DNA of 5,105 nucleotides from Candidatus Desantisiibacteriota bacterium. GTDB taxonomy: Bacteria; UBA9089; CG2-30-40-21. Within the stretch, counting starts at the first letter, position 1; every line of letters begins with the position of its first letter. This document shows, in pieces, positions 1-5,105 of this stretch. The notes below the pieces were generated by a model. The model was not told the DNA's origin and made no database searches. It saw only the letters and a program-made list of their open reading frames with translations. A program made the translations under genes and the position numbers. The stretch lies in contig JACQYP010000101.1 of the NCBI GenBank assembly GCA_016208205.1, positions 1 through 5,105 on the forward strand, in the 5' to 3' direction.

Positions 1-457
1 ATTGCATTCTCCTATCGAATATAGCCTTAATACAAGAGGAGATTACGGCAAAATAACCATACTTTATGGGGCAAGAAGCCCAATGGATATTTGCTATAAG
101 GATAAAATCATAGAGTGGCAGAATATAGATAATGTGGAAGTAGCTTTAACTGTTGACCGTGGCAATGATGAGTGGAAACACCGGGTAGGGCTAATTCCGG
201 TAATCTTAAAGGAAATGAATCCTGCAGCAGAAAATACAGTAGCTATCATCTGTGGCCCACCAATTATGATAAAGTTTACCTTAAAGGCTTTATCAGAATT
301 AGGGTTTACAAATGACAATATTGTGACTACACTTGAGATGAAAATGAAGTGTGGGCTTGGAAAATGCGGCCGGTGTAATATCGGGAATATCTATGTTTGT
401 AAAGATGGGCCGGTGTTTTCGTATGAGCAGATAGAAGGGTTGCCGGATGAATATTAA
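1..457 (+). CDS. FAD/NAD(P)-binding oxidoreductase subunit with C-terminal [2Fe-2S] site, 5'-truncated (HydG/AsrB/PyrK-like)
   Basis: This is the C-terminal half of a ferredoxin-NADP reductase-type electron-transfer subunit. The frame is open to the window edge, and its first codon here (TTG at 2-4) is probably an internal leucine, so the N-terminal FAD domain lies upstream. Counting from position 2, residues 18-27 (ITILYGARSP) open the NAD(P)-binding domain, and CGPPIM at 84-89 is the usual pyridine-nucleotide motif. A C-x4-C-x2-C-x7-C set (C117, C122, C125, C133) followed by DGPVF is the [2Fe-2S] signature of dihydroorotate dehydrogenase electron-transfer subunits, sulfhydrogenase/hydrogenase gamma subunits and anaerobic sulfite reductase subunit B. 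The KCGxGKCGxC...YVCxDGPVF form points to the HydG/AsrB side rather than PyrK. By family knowledge it would move electrons between NAD(P)H, flavin and an iron-sulfur partner in the cytoplasm. The partner (hydrogenase, sulfite reductase or Hdr-like) would be encoded upstream, out of view. The family is certain, the exact complex is not. Confidence 0.88.
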   Translation, partial: LHSPIEYSLNTRGDYGKITILYGARSPMDICYKDKIIEWQNIDNVEVALTVDRGNDEWKHRVGLIPVILKEMNPAAENTVAIICGPPIMIKFTLKALSELGFTNDNIVTTLEMKMKCGLGKCGRCNIGNIYVCKDGPVFSYEQIEGLPDEY

Positions 458-470
458 CTTATGTCTCTTG

Positions 471-475
471 GGAGG
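471..475 (+). promoter_or_regulatory. Ribosome binding site that sets the start of the cytochrome gene
   Basis: GGAGG lies six bases before the ATG at 482. The earlier in-frame ATG at 461 lies upstream of this site, has no comparable site of its own, and would add seven non-signal-like residues. The start at 482 is therefore preferred. Confidence 0.8.
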
Positions 476-481
476 AATATC

Positions 482-1069
482 ATGATTAAAAAATTGTTAT
501 TGATTATGACTGGATGTTCATTATTAGTTGTGTTTATGCTGTTATCAGGTTACGCTGATGAGCATGGGCATGAGAGGCATGAGAAGAAAAAACCTGAGAT
601 GCCGCTGCCTGAGATACCGGGCATTACCATAAAAGATGAAAAACCAAATGGTTGTGTTGATTGTCACAAAAATTATCCAGAGTACAAAAAGGATGGTAGA
701 CTTTCAACCTCAATTAAAGAGTGGGCTACAGAAGGAGTTGAACAAGAATTGGTAGATATAGCCAGAACTACGGCTACAAAAAAGAAAAAAATCAAAGGAA
801 AACATCCTGATATATCTAAGTCAATGCAAAAACAAGGGGCTAAAATCCCAACACTTTGTCTGCATTGTCATGAACCTCGTTGGTATAAGAAACTATTTGA
901 ACTGGTTATTAATAAAGAAGCACCACCTTTTGAGAAGATGATCCATACTATTCATCTAACCGGTAAAGAAAATCATTTTCTTTCAAAATATAAGGGATAT
1001 TGTACTCACTGTCATGCAATGGATGTAAAAACCGGTGAAATGAGCCTGAAAATAGGGGCTGAACAATAA
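482..1069 (+). CDS. Secreted tri-heme c-type cytochrome
   Basis: The product is 195 residues with three CxxCH heme-attachment motifs: CVDCH at 58-62, CLHCH at 126-130 and CTHCH at 174-178. It starts with a Sec signal peptide or N-terminal anchor (MIKK, then a hydrophobic run to about residue 22), with possible cleavage after GYA at 25. The mature protein should be periplasmic or outside the membrane. A His-rich acidic/basic segment (EHGHERH, about 27-33) follows. A Lys-rich linker (about 100-107) separates heme 1 from hemes 2 and 3. Histidines 155, 158 and 165 lie between hemes 2 and 3 and are plausible distal ligands, so bis-His low-spin hemes are likely. It is not a recognised named family such as c7 or NrfH by spacing; I would call it a small multiheme electron carrier. 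It lies 24 bases after the flavoprotein gene, which suggests a shared electron pathway, though that link is inferred. Its heme attachment would depend on the ResB/CcsA pair encoded downstream. Confidence 0.87.
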   Translation: MIKKLLLIMTGCSLLVVFMLLSGYADEHGHERHEKKKPEMPLPEIPGITIKDEKPNGCVDCHKNYPEYKKDGRLSTSIKEWATEGVEQELVDIARTTATKKKKIKGKHPDISKSMQKQGAKIPTLCLHCHEPRWYKKLFELVINKEAPPFEKMIHTIHLTGKENHFLSKYKGYCTHCHAMDVKTGEMSLKIGAEQ

Positions 1070-1828
1070 ATGGGTAAGTTAAAACTAACAGGTTGCATCA
1101 TGCTCCTGATACTGTGTGGGGATAATATTGCCCTTGCCGGGGATGCCTGTAATCTTAAGCAGGCGGTTATCCGATTGGGATATGATGGTGCCTATATCCT
1201 TACTGCCCCATTAAGAATGGATAGCAGTGATGTCAAAAAGTTCCTTTTATTTTCTGGCGTTACCTATGGATTGATGAGTGTCGATAAGAGAATAAATGAG
1301 AAGGCAGTGAAATTGGAGTATGATAAAATATCTGCGATTGTGGAACCAACCGGGGGACTTATTCAATCCATGGGAGTAGTTTGTCTGTCTGGATTAGTCT
1401 TAAGGGATAATAGATGGCAGAAAACAACTTTGTTGATAGCCGAAGCAGCTTTATTAAATGCGTCAGTGGATGGTTTACTTAAAAAATCATTCGGCAGAAG
1501 TAGACCTTTCGAATCTGCTGGTAATGCAACAGATTTTCATCCTTTTAGCAGTCATAACAGCTTCCCCTCAGGTCATACCTCAACAGCCTTTACTGTAGCA
1601 CAGGTTATTTCAAATCAATATCCATCTCCATGGGTAAAGATTTCAGCCTATACCTTTGCCAGTCTGGTAGGGATACAGAGGCTTAATGCCAATGTTCATT
1701 ACACAAGCGATGTTTTTGCCGGTGCCATGCTGGGAATGTGGGTTGGTAATACCATTTGTACCCTTGATAAACACTGGGAAAAGGGTGATATTCAATTTTC
1801 TTTTGACGGCTTGAGGGTTAAATTTTGA
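1070..1828 (+). CDS. Exported PAP2-superfamily phosphatase
   Basis: This 252-residue protein carries the full PAP2 (type 2 phosphatidic acid phosphatase/haloperoxidase fold) triad. K-x6-RP is K138 to R145-P146, PSGH is at 166-169, and the third motif is R204-x5-H210-x3-D214. The usual Ser before R204 is Gln, which is tolerated in many members. By analogy H210 is the nucleophile and H169 the acid/base. An N-terminal signal peptide (KLK, hydrophobic run, cleavage near ALA at 21-23) places the active site outside the cytoplasm. Likely substrates are lipid phosphates or pyrophosphates such as undecaprenyl diphosphate, phosphatidic acid or lipid A phosphate; the sequence does not choose among them. 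Its ATG directly follows the cytochrome stop (TAAATG) with a weak AGGGG at 1054-1058, so translation is probably coupled. The next in-frame ATG (1100) would remove the basic start of the signal peptide. It has no obvious role in heme or cytochrome metabolism and may simply be a passenger in the operon. Confidence 0.88.
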   Translation: MGKLKLTGCIMLLILCGDNIALAGDACNLKQAVIRLGYDGAYILTAPLRMDSSDVKKFLLFSGVTYGLMSVDKRINEKAVKLEYDKISAIVEPTGGLIQSMGVVCLSGLVLRDNRWQKTTLLIAEAALLNASVDGLLKKSFGRSRPFESAGNATDFHPFSSHNSFPSGHTSTAFTVAQVISNQYPSPWVKISAYTFASLVGIQRLNANVHYTSDVFAGAMLGMWVGNTICTLDKHWEKGDIQFSFDGLRVKF

Positions 1829-1847
1829 GTAAAGGAGACAAACTTCA

Positions 1848-2990
1848 ATGATTGAATGGAACAGACTAATTTTAGATACACCTTCTGCATCAGAAATGTT
1901 AAGGTATGGTGGAACTCGCACCTGGCAGGAAAGGAGACCGATTGTTGTCTGGAATACAACCTTGCGCTGCAATCTTAACTGCCTTCATTGCTATGCCCAA
2001 TCACAAAATAAGAGCTATCTGGGGGAATTAACCACCCAGGAGGCTAAGGCTATGATCAGTGATTTAGCTGACTTTAATATCCCGGTACTGTTATTTTCTG
2101 GTGGTGAGCCGCTCATGCGGGAGGATATCTTTGAATTAGCAGATTTTGCGGTTAAATCAGGGCTAAAAGTAGCCCTATCCACCAATGGCACCCTTATTAC
2201 AGAAAAGATGGCTTCAAAGATTAAGGAAGCAGGATTTACATATATTGGCATCAGCTTGGATGGGCTAAGAGAGACTAACGATAAATTTCGTGGTCAAAAG
2301 AGGGCATTTTCCCTGGCATTAAATGGAATCAGCTACTGCCAACAGGCAGGTATAAAAACAGGCATAAGATTTACCATTAATAAATACAACTACTATGAAC
2401 TTTCCGCCATCCTGGGACTGGCTAAGGAAAAGAATATCCAGCGGTGCTGTATCTATCACCTTGTCTATGCCGGCAGAGGAAGCCATCTCATAGATAAGGA
2501 TATTTCCAAAGAAGAGTCTATGCAGGCATCTGAGTTAATCTTTAATTGGGTGATGGAAAATGGGTCAAAATATCCAGAGATACTCACCGTGGATAATCAT
2601 GCTGATGGGATTTTTCTATATCTACGATTAAAACAAATTGCCCCTGAAAAGGCAAAACAAATATTTAACCTATTAGAAACTAATGGTGGAAATAGCTCTG
2701 GTATTGGCATAGGTTGTATAGATAATCTGGGCGAGGTTCATGCAGACCAGTTCTGGCAGCATTATTCATTTGGTAATGTGAGACAACAAAGGTTTAGTAA
2801 TATCTGGATGGATGTCAACAATGAATTGATGAGAGGATTAAAAGAAAGAAAGGGTTTGCTCAAGGGTAGATGCAGCCGGTGCAGGTATCTTACCCTTTGC
2901 AATGGCAATATGCGTTCTCGGGCAGAGGCTGTTTATGGCGATGTCTGGGCATCAGATCCAGCTTGCTACCTTACCGATGAAGAAATATAG
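1848..2990 (+). CDS. ahbC: Radical SAM/SPASM heme-biosynthesis enzyme, AhbC-like (12,18-didecarboxysiroheme deacetylase)
   Basis: The product is 380 residues. The radical-SAM [4Fe-4S] motif is C41-x3-C45-x2-C48 followed by Y, and the SAM-binding GGEP is at 85-88. STNGTLI (111-117) and ISLDG (135-139) are standard barrel motifs. The C-terminal SPASM-like region has C290, C342, C345, C351 and C373 to hold an auxiliary cluster. HLVYAGRG (204-211), LTVDNHADG (247-254) and the ending DPACYLTDEEI are features I associate with the AhbC/NirJ group rather than AhbD or peptide-modifying SPASM enzymes. In the siroheme-dependent route, AhbC removes the two acetate side chains of 12,18-didecarboxysiroheme to give Fe-coproporphyrin III. 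NirJ, of heme d1 synthesis, is the main alternative. The absence of other nir genes, together with the ResB/CcsA neighbours, favours AhbC. AAGGAG at 1832-1837 precedes the ATG by ten bases. The stop TAG is the first triplet of the downstream repeat. Confidence 0.82.
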   Translation: MIEWNRLILDTPSASEMLRYGGTRTWQERRPIVVWNTTLRCNLNCLHCYAQSQNKSYLGELTTQEAKAMISDLADFNIPVLLFSGGEPLMREDIFELADFAVKSGLKVALSTNGTLITEKMASKIKEAGFTYIGISLDGLRETNDKFRGQKRAFSLALNGISYCQQAGIKTGIRFTINKYNYYELSAILGLAKEKNIQRCCIYHLVYAGRGSHLIDKDISKEESMQASELIFNWVMENGSKYPEILTVDNHADGIFLYLRLKQIAPEKAKQIFNLLETNGGNSSGIGIGCIDNLGEVHADQFWQHYSFGNVRQQRFSNIWMDVNNELMRGLKERKGLLKGRCSRCRYLTLCNGNMRSRAEAVYGDVWASDPACYLTDEEI

Positions 2991-3064
2991 CACAGACATT
3001 CTTGTCTGTGATTTTTCATTTGTCCCTCAGATGATTTTAATCACAGACAGGAATGTCTGTGCTA
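2988..3064 (+). repeat. 77-bp paired-hairpin inverted repeat (REP/BIME- or MITE-like) after ahbC
   Basis: Two 26-base arms, 2988-3013 and 3039-3064, are inverted copies with one difference (T3002 against G3050, a G-U pair in RNA) around a 25-base centre. Each arm is also a hairpin in itself: CACAGACA, a four-base loop, then TGTCTGTG (2991-3010 and 3042-3061). The whole can therefore fold as one long stem or as two short ones. Both outer ends carry TA (TAGCAC...GTGCTA), which could reflect a TA target site but is not proof of one. There is no T-run after the stem, so a classical terminator is unlikely. The element fills most of the 106-base ahbC-resB gap. Confidence 0.85.
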
Positions 3065-3082
3065 CGATTAGGGGGAATATAC

Positions 3083-3090
3083 AAAAGGAA
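3083..3090 (+). promoter_or_regulatory. Ribosome binding site that sets the resB start
   Basis: AAAAGGAA ends seven bases before the ATG at 3097 when counted from the AAGGA core (3085-3089). The ATG at 3091 is only one base from that core, so 3097 is the better start. Any earlier start in this frame would run through the hairpin repeat and overlap ahbC. Confidence 0.7.
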
Positions 3091-3096
3091 ATGAGA

Positions 3097-4083
3097 ATGA
3101 AAAGTTTTCTTGGTTCAAAGAAATTAGCCATAGCCCTGCTCATCATCTTAAGCCTTGCCTGCATCATTGGCAGTATCAAGGATAGTGAAGCATATTATCA
3201 CTCTTTCTGGTTTGTAGGCATATTAGTCCTGCTCAGCCTGAACATTCTTGTCTGTTTTCTTAATAGTCGTCGACGGATAGGTTCGTATCTTGTCCATCTG
3301 GGTATCTTAGTTATCCTCTCTGGTGGCGTGATGGGTAGTCTCATGGGGTTTGAGGAGGGTGTAAATCTCAGGGAAGGAGAAATAGCCTCTCTTCTGCACA
3401 GCAACCTCAAGATAAAGTTGCACAACTTTACCATTGAACGATACCCTGATTCATCCATGCCAAAGGATTATAAAAGCAGATTGACCATTATCGAAGACGG
3501 TAAGGAGGTCAAGACCAAGACGATAGAGGTTAATCATCCGTTAATCTATAAAGGTGTCTGGTTTTACCAGTCAAGCTATGGTCAGGATGGGGTAGAAAGT
3601 GTTAATCTAAATGTGAATGGCCTGGATTGGACAGGAAGGCTTGGAGAGAGCTTCAGGATTCCAAAGACAAGCCTTGTGGTCAAGCCTGTTCAGTTTTTAT
3701 TTGACTTTACCTTAGATGGGGGTAAGGCTTACTCAAAAAGCGAGGAAGCTGATAACCCGGCCGTTAAATTAGATGTTTATGATGGGGAACGGTTGAAATT
3801 CAGTCAATGGGTTTTCCTGAAGTTCCCTGATTACCATCAAAGAGAGGAAGGGATTAAATTCAGGCTCACAGGGTTTACTGCCATTCCCTACTCAGGCATT
3901 CAGGTGGTAAAAGACCCCGGCTTGGTGGTTTTCTGGATTGGTTGCTGTCTGTTTCTGGCGGGGATAGTCAGCTCATTCTTTGTAACCGTTCACGGTTTAC
4001 AGTTATCGGTTCACGGCTACAAAAAAAACAAAATTGTGAACTGTGAACCGACAACCGTGAACGGTTACCATTCTTTAGAGTAA
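3097..4083 (+). CDS. resB: ResB-like System II cytochrome c biogenesis protein (short form, repeat-derived tail)
   Basis: The product is 328 residues. There are three N-terminal membrane helices (about 8-26, 36-54 and 62-82), a large extracytoplasmic domain (about 85-272), then a fourth helix (about 275-297). SYLVHLGILVILSGG (63-77) with H67, and VNHPLIYKGVWFYQSSYG (145-162), are ResB hallmarks. ResB (Ccs1/CcsB) works with CcsA to move heme outward and ligate it to reduced CxxCH cysteines of apocytochromes. Family members often reach 450 residues or more; this is a compact version. The final residues from V296 to about Y324 are encoded by an inverted heptad repeat, not by ResB-family sequence, so the native cytoplasmic tail has apparently been replaced or extended. 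The stop codon overlaps the ribosome binding site of ccsA, which suggests translational coupling. An upstream in-frame opening to 2902 exists, but it is rejected because it would translate the previous repeat. Confidence 0.88.
   Translation: MKSFLGSKKLAIALLIILSLACIIGSIKDSEAYYHSFWFVGILVLLSLNILVCFLNSRRRIGSYLVHLGILVILSGGVMGSLMGFEEGVNLREGEIASLLHSNLKIKLHNFTIERYPDSSMPKDYKSRLTIIEDGKEVKTKTIEVNHPLIYKGVWFYQSSYGQDGVESVNLNVNGLDWTGRLGESFRIPKTSLVVKPVQFLFDFTLDGGKAYSKSEEADNPAVKLDVYDGERLKFSQWVFLKFPDYHQREEGIKFRLTGFTAIPYSGIQVVKDPGLVVFWIGCCLFLAGIVSSFFVTVHGLQLSVHGYKKNKIVNCEPTTVNGYHSLE
3982..4068 (+). repeat. Inverted heptad-repeat element inside the 3' end of resB
   Basis: The outer 16 bases (3982-3997) are an exact inverted copy of 4053-4068, and an inner nine-base block (4006-4014) is an exact inverted copy of 4043-4051. 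Each side is built of four 7-base units: GTTCACG, GTTTACA, GTTATCG, GTTCACG at 3988-4015; and, on the other strand from 4062 down to 4035, GTTCACG, GTTGTCG, GTTCACA, GTTCACA. The 19-base centre (4016-4034) is A-rich with an A8 run at 4021-4028. The element is read in frame and ends just before the resB stop. It is unrelated in sequence to the repeat at 2988-3064. Confidence 0.85.
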
Positions 4084-4095
4084 AGAGGTAAATAA

Positions 4096-4851
4096 ATGCA
4101 CAGTTCACCCTTTTTTATAATAGCCTTAATAGCGTATGGTCTTAGTAGCCTTCTCTATCTAACCCAAAACAGATGGGGGACATCCGCGGCTATAGCCGGA
4201 GTAATCATCCAGACAATAGGGCTGGTGATAAGAACGGTTGAGGCTCATCATCTGCCTTTTGCCAATCTATACGAATCTATCCTCTTCTTCTCCTTGTCTA
4301 TCGTTTTTCTCTGGCTCATTGTGGGGAAAAGGTATAAAATAAGGATAGTTAGTGCCTCTGCCCTCCTCATTGGTTTTATAGTCCTGCTCCTGGGTCTTTT
4401 TCTTCCCTCAGGATACAAGTCGAGTACACCACTTATGCCGGCGTTGCAGAGTCATTGGCTTGAATTTCATGTCGCCACCTGTTTTCTGGGCTATGCCGCT
4501 TTTGCCCTTGCCTTTGGAATTAGTGTTGTCTATCTCTTTTTGAAAGAAGATACCGCTATTCTTGAGGAGATAACCTATAAGTCAATCACTATTGGCTTTA
4601 TCTTTCTGACCATAGGCATTATCAGCGGGGCTGTCTGGGCGAAGTATGCCTGGGGAAGATGCTGGAGCTGGGACCCGAAGGAAACATGGGCACTTATTAC
4701 CTGGCTCATCTATGCCCTTTATTTTCACTTAAGGACTATTGGCTGGCGGAAGAAGAAGTCTGCCTGGATAGCCATCATTGGATTTCTTGCCGTTATCTTC
4801 ACCTATCTGGGGGTAACATTTCTTCTGCCGGGATTGCATAGCTATATGTAA
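4096..4851 (+). CDS. ccsA: CcsA/ResC cytochrome c heme-handling (WWD-domain) protein
   Basis: This 251-residue, highly hydrophobic protein has about eight membrane segments and is a complete-looking CcsA of usual length. The heme-binding WWD signature WGRCWSWDPKETW is at 186-198. Conserved histidines are H125 (in the LQSHWLEFHV segment), H211 (ALYFHLR) and H247 (LPGLHSY); by family knowledge such residues ligand heme on either side of the WWD loop. HHLPFANLYES at 51-61 matches the usual N-terminal family motif. With ResB it forms the System II cytochrome c synthetase, delivering heme to apocytochromes outside the membrane. The ATG has AGAGG at 4084-4088, overlapping the resB stop, so the two are probably translationally coupled. 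The position before the second W is Cys (C189) where Tyr or another aromatic residue is usual, a mild oddity. It appears to be the last gene of the + strand unit. Confidence 0.93.
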   Translation: MHSSPFFIIALIAYGLSSLLYLTQNRWGTSAAIAGVIIQTIGLVIRTVEAHHLPFANLYESILFFSLSIVFLWLIVGKRYKIRIVSASALLIGFIVLLLGLFLPSGYKSSTPLMPALQSHWLEFHVATCFLGYAAFALAFGISVVYLFLKEDTAILEEITYKSITIGFIFLTIGIISGAVWAKYAWGRCWSWDPKETWALITWLIYALYFHLRTIGWRKKKSAWIAIIGFLAVIFTYLGVTFLLPGLHSYM

Positions 4852-4866
4852 TCTCATGGATAGGAA

Positions 4867-4928
4867 TTTGGAGCGAGCGGGCCGTGTTGGCGTAAAAGAT
4901 AACGGCAACACGGTTGCCTCGCTCCAAA
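4867..4928 (+). repeat. Dyad element between convergent genes
   Basis: An 11-base outer stem (TTTGGAGCGAG at 4867-4877 with CTCGCTCCAAA at 4918-4928) and an 8-base inner stem (CCGTGTTG at 4882-4889 with CAACACGG at 4906-4913) are separated by a four-base mismatched bulge. A further three pairs (4891-4893 with 4902-4904) follow an internal mismatch. It is more GC-rich than its surroundings. It lies between the ends of ccsA and the - strand gene, where a two-way terminator would be useful, but neither strand has a T-run after the stem. A dispersed palindromic repeat is therefore as likely as a terminator. Confidence 0.7.
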
Positions 4929-4953
4929 ACAAAATCATTTGTCAACTTAATAA

Positions 4954-5105
4954 TCATAATTTATGAAGCAATGGAGTATAGTCAGTGGTTATCATTTCCC
5001 AATCAAACTTGACAATATTCCTTTCTGCCTTTGAAAACTCTATCCCTACCAGATATATTTCTTTGCCTGAATTCAAGTATTTCTCATAATATTTCTTATC
5101 CCTTA
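4954..5105 (-). CDS. C-terminal end of a PD-(D/E)XK nuclease-fold protein (AAA-ATPase-like/DUF1703 type), partial
   Basis: Reading the - strand from 5103 down gives 49 codons and a TGA at 4954-4956. The gene starts outside the window. The segment begins with K/Y-rich YYEKYLNSGKEIYLVGIEF and continues KAERNI. This closely resembles the end of PD-(D/E)XK domains found at the C terminus of AAA-ATPase-like proteins (PDDEXK_9/DUF1703). In that family the preceding part would carry the nuclease-like D...ExK residues and an N-terminal ATPase domain, none of which is visible here. These proteins are common, often multicopy, in anaerobes and candidate phyla, with no settled function. It converges on the ccsA unit and is probably unrelated to cytochrome biogenesis. 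After IEF SKAERNI, the last about 18 residues are not distinctive. The call rests on about 30 residues. Confidence 0.65.
   Translation of the reverse strand, partial: RDKKYYEKYLNSGKEIYLVGIEFSKAERNIVKFDWEMITTDYTPLLHKL

Noticed and set aside
461..481. Start of the cytochrome gene at ATG 461
   Set aside because: The GGAGG lies downstream of it at 471-475 and fits the ATG at 482, which also gives a cleaner signal peptide.
493..517. Lipoprotein signal at Cys12 of the cytochrome
   Set aside because: Only 11 residues precede the Cys and the hydrophobic run continues well past it, so an ordinary signal peptide or membrane anchor fits better.
2902..3096. Longer resB reading frame starting at 2902
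   Set aside because: It would overlap ahbC by about 90 bases and translate the hairpin repeat. The ATG at 3097 has a well-placed ribosome binding site and begins a normal ResB N-terminus.
3242..3255. 14-base exact match (ACATTCTTGTCTGT) to the left arm of the ahbC-resB repeat, at 2996-3009
   Set aside because: It encodes the NILVC segment of the second ResB membrane helix, which fits family conservation, and there is no partner arm. Chance similarity is the simpler reading.
3982..4068. CRISPR-like array at the end of resB
   Set aside because: Units are only seven bases, contiguous, degenerate and inverted about a centre, with no spacers.
4729..4938. - strand open frame across the end of ccsA and the dyad
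   Set aside because: It is antisense to the well-supported ccsA gene and runs through the dyad repeat, with no ribosome binding site or recognisable protein.
5009..5014. TTGACA on the + strand as a promoter -35 box
   Set aside because: No convincing -10 box follows at 16-18 bases, and it lies inside the - strand coding segment.

Overview
The window reads as a stretch of chromosome from an uncultured-type anaerobic, cytochrome-making bacterium of moderate to low GC. The main clues are a radical-SAM enzyme of the siroheme-dependent (Ahb) heme pathway, a tri-heme c-type cytochrome, a flavin/iron-sulfur NAD(P)H oxidoreductase subunit of the HydG/AsrB type, and a System II (ResB/CcsA) cytochrome c maturation pair. 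This set fits sulfate reducers, Nitrospirota and several candidate phyla. The sequence alone does not allow a firm taxonomic call.

Layout. Six genes run on the + strand with very short gaps, probably as one transcription unit: (1) the 3' part of the oxidoreductase subunit (1-457, cut by the window edge); (2) a secreted tri-heme cytochrome c (482-1069); (3) an exported PAP2-family phosphatase (1070-1828), whose ATG directly follows the previous stop; (4) an AhbC/NirJ-like radical-SAM/SPASM enzyme (1848-2990); (5) resB (3097-4083); (6) ccsA (4096-4851). A seventh gene converges from the right on the - strand (4954 to beyond 5105). It is the last 49 codons of what looks like an AAA-ATPase/PD-(D/E)XK (DUF1703-type) protein.

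How the genes fit together. AhbC helps make heme b. ResB and CcsA carry heme across the membrane and attach it to CxxCH motifs. The tri-heme cytochrome is an obvious local client, and the flavoprotein may belong to an enzyme complex that feeds or draws electrons from the same chain. The PAP2 phosphatase is the functional outlier.

The most unusual content is repetitive. Three unrelated dyad elements sit at three successive gene borders. A 77-bp inverted pair of CACAGACA/TGTCTGTG hairpins follows ahbC and supplies its stop codon. A heptad-based inverted array (four 7-nt units each way, around an A-rich centre) is read through as the last ~30 residues of ResB. A 62-bp dyad lies between ccsA and the convergent gene. 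I see no CRISPR array, tRNA, rRNA or complete transposase, and no wholly new multi-gene system.
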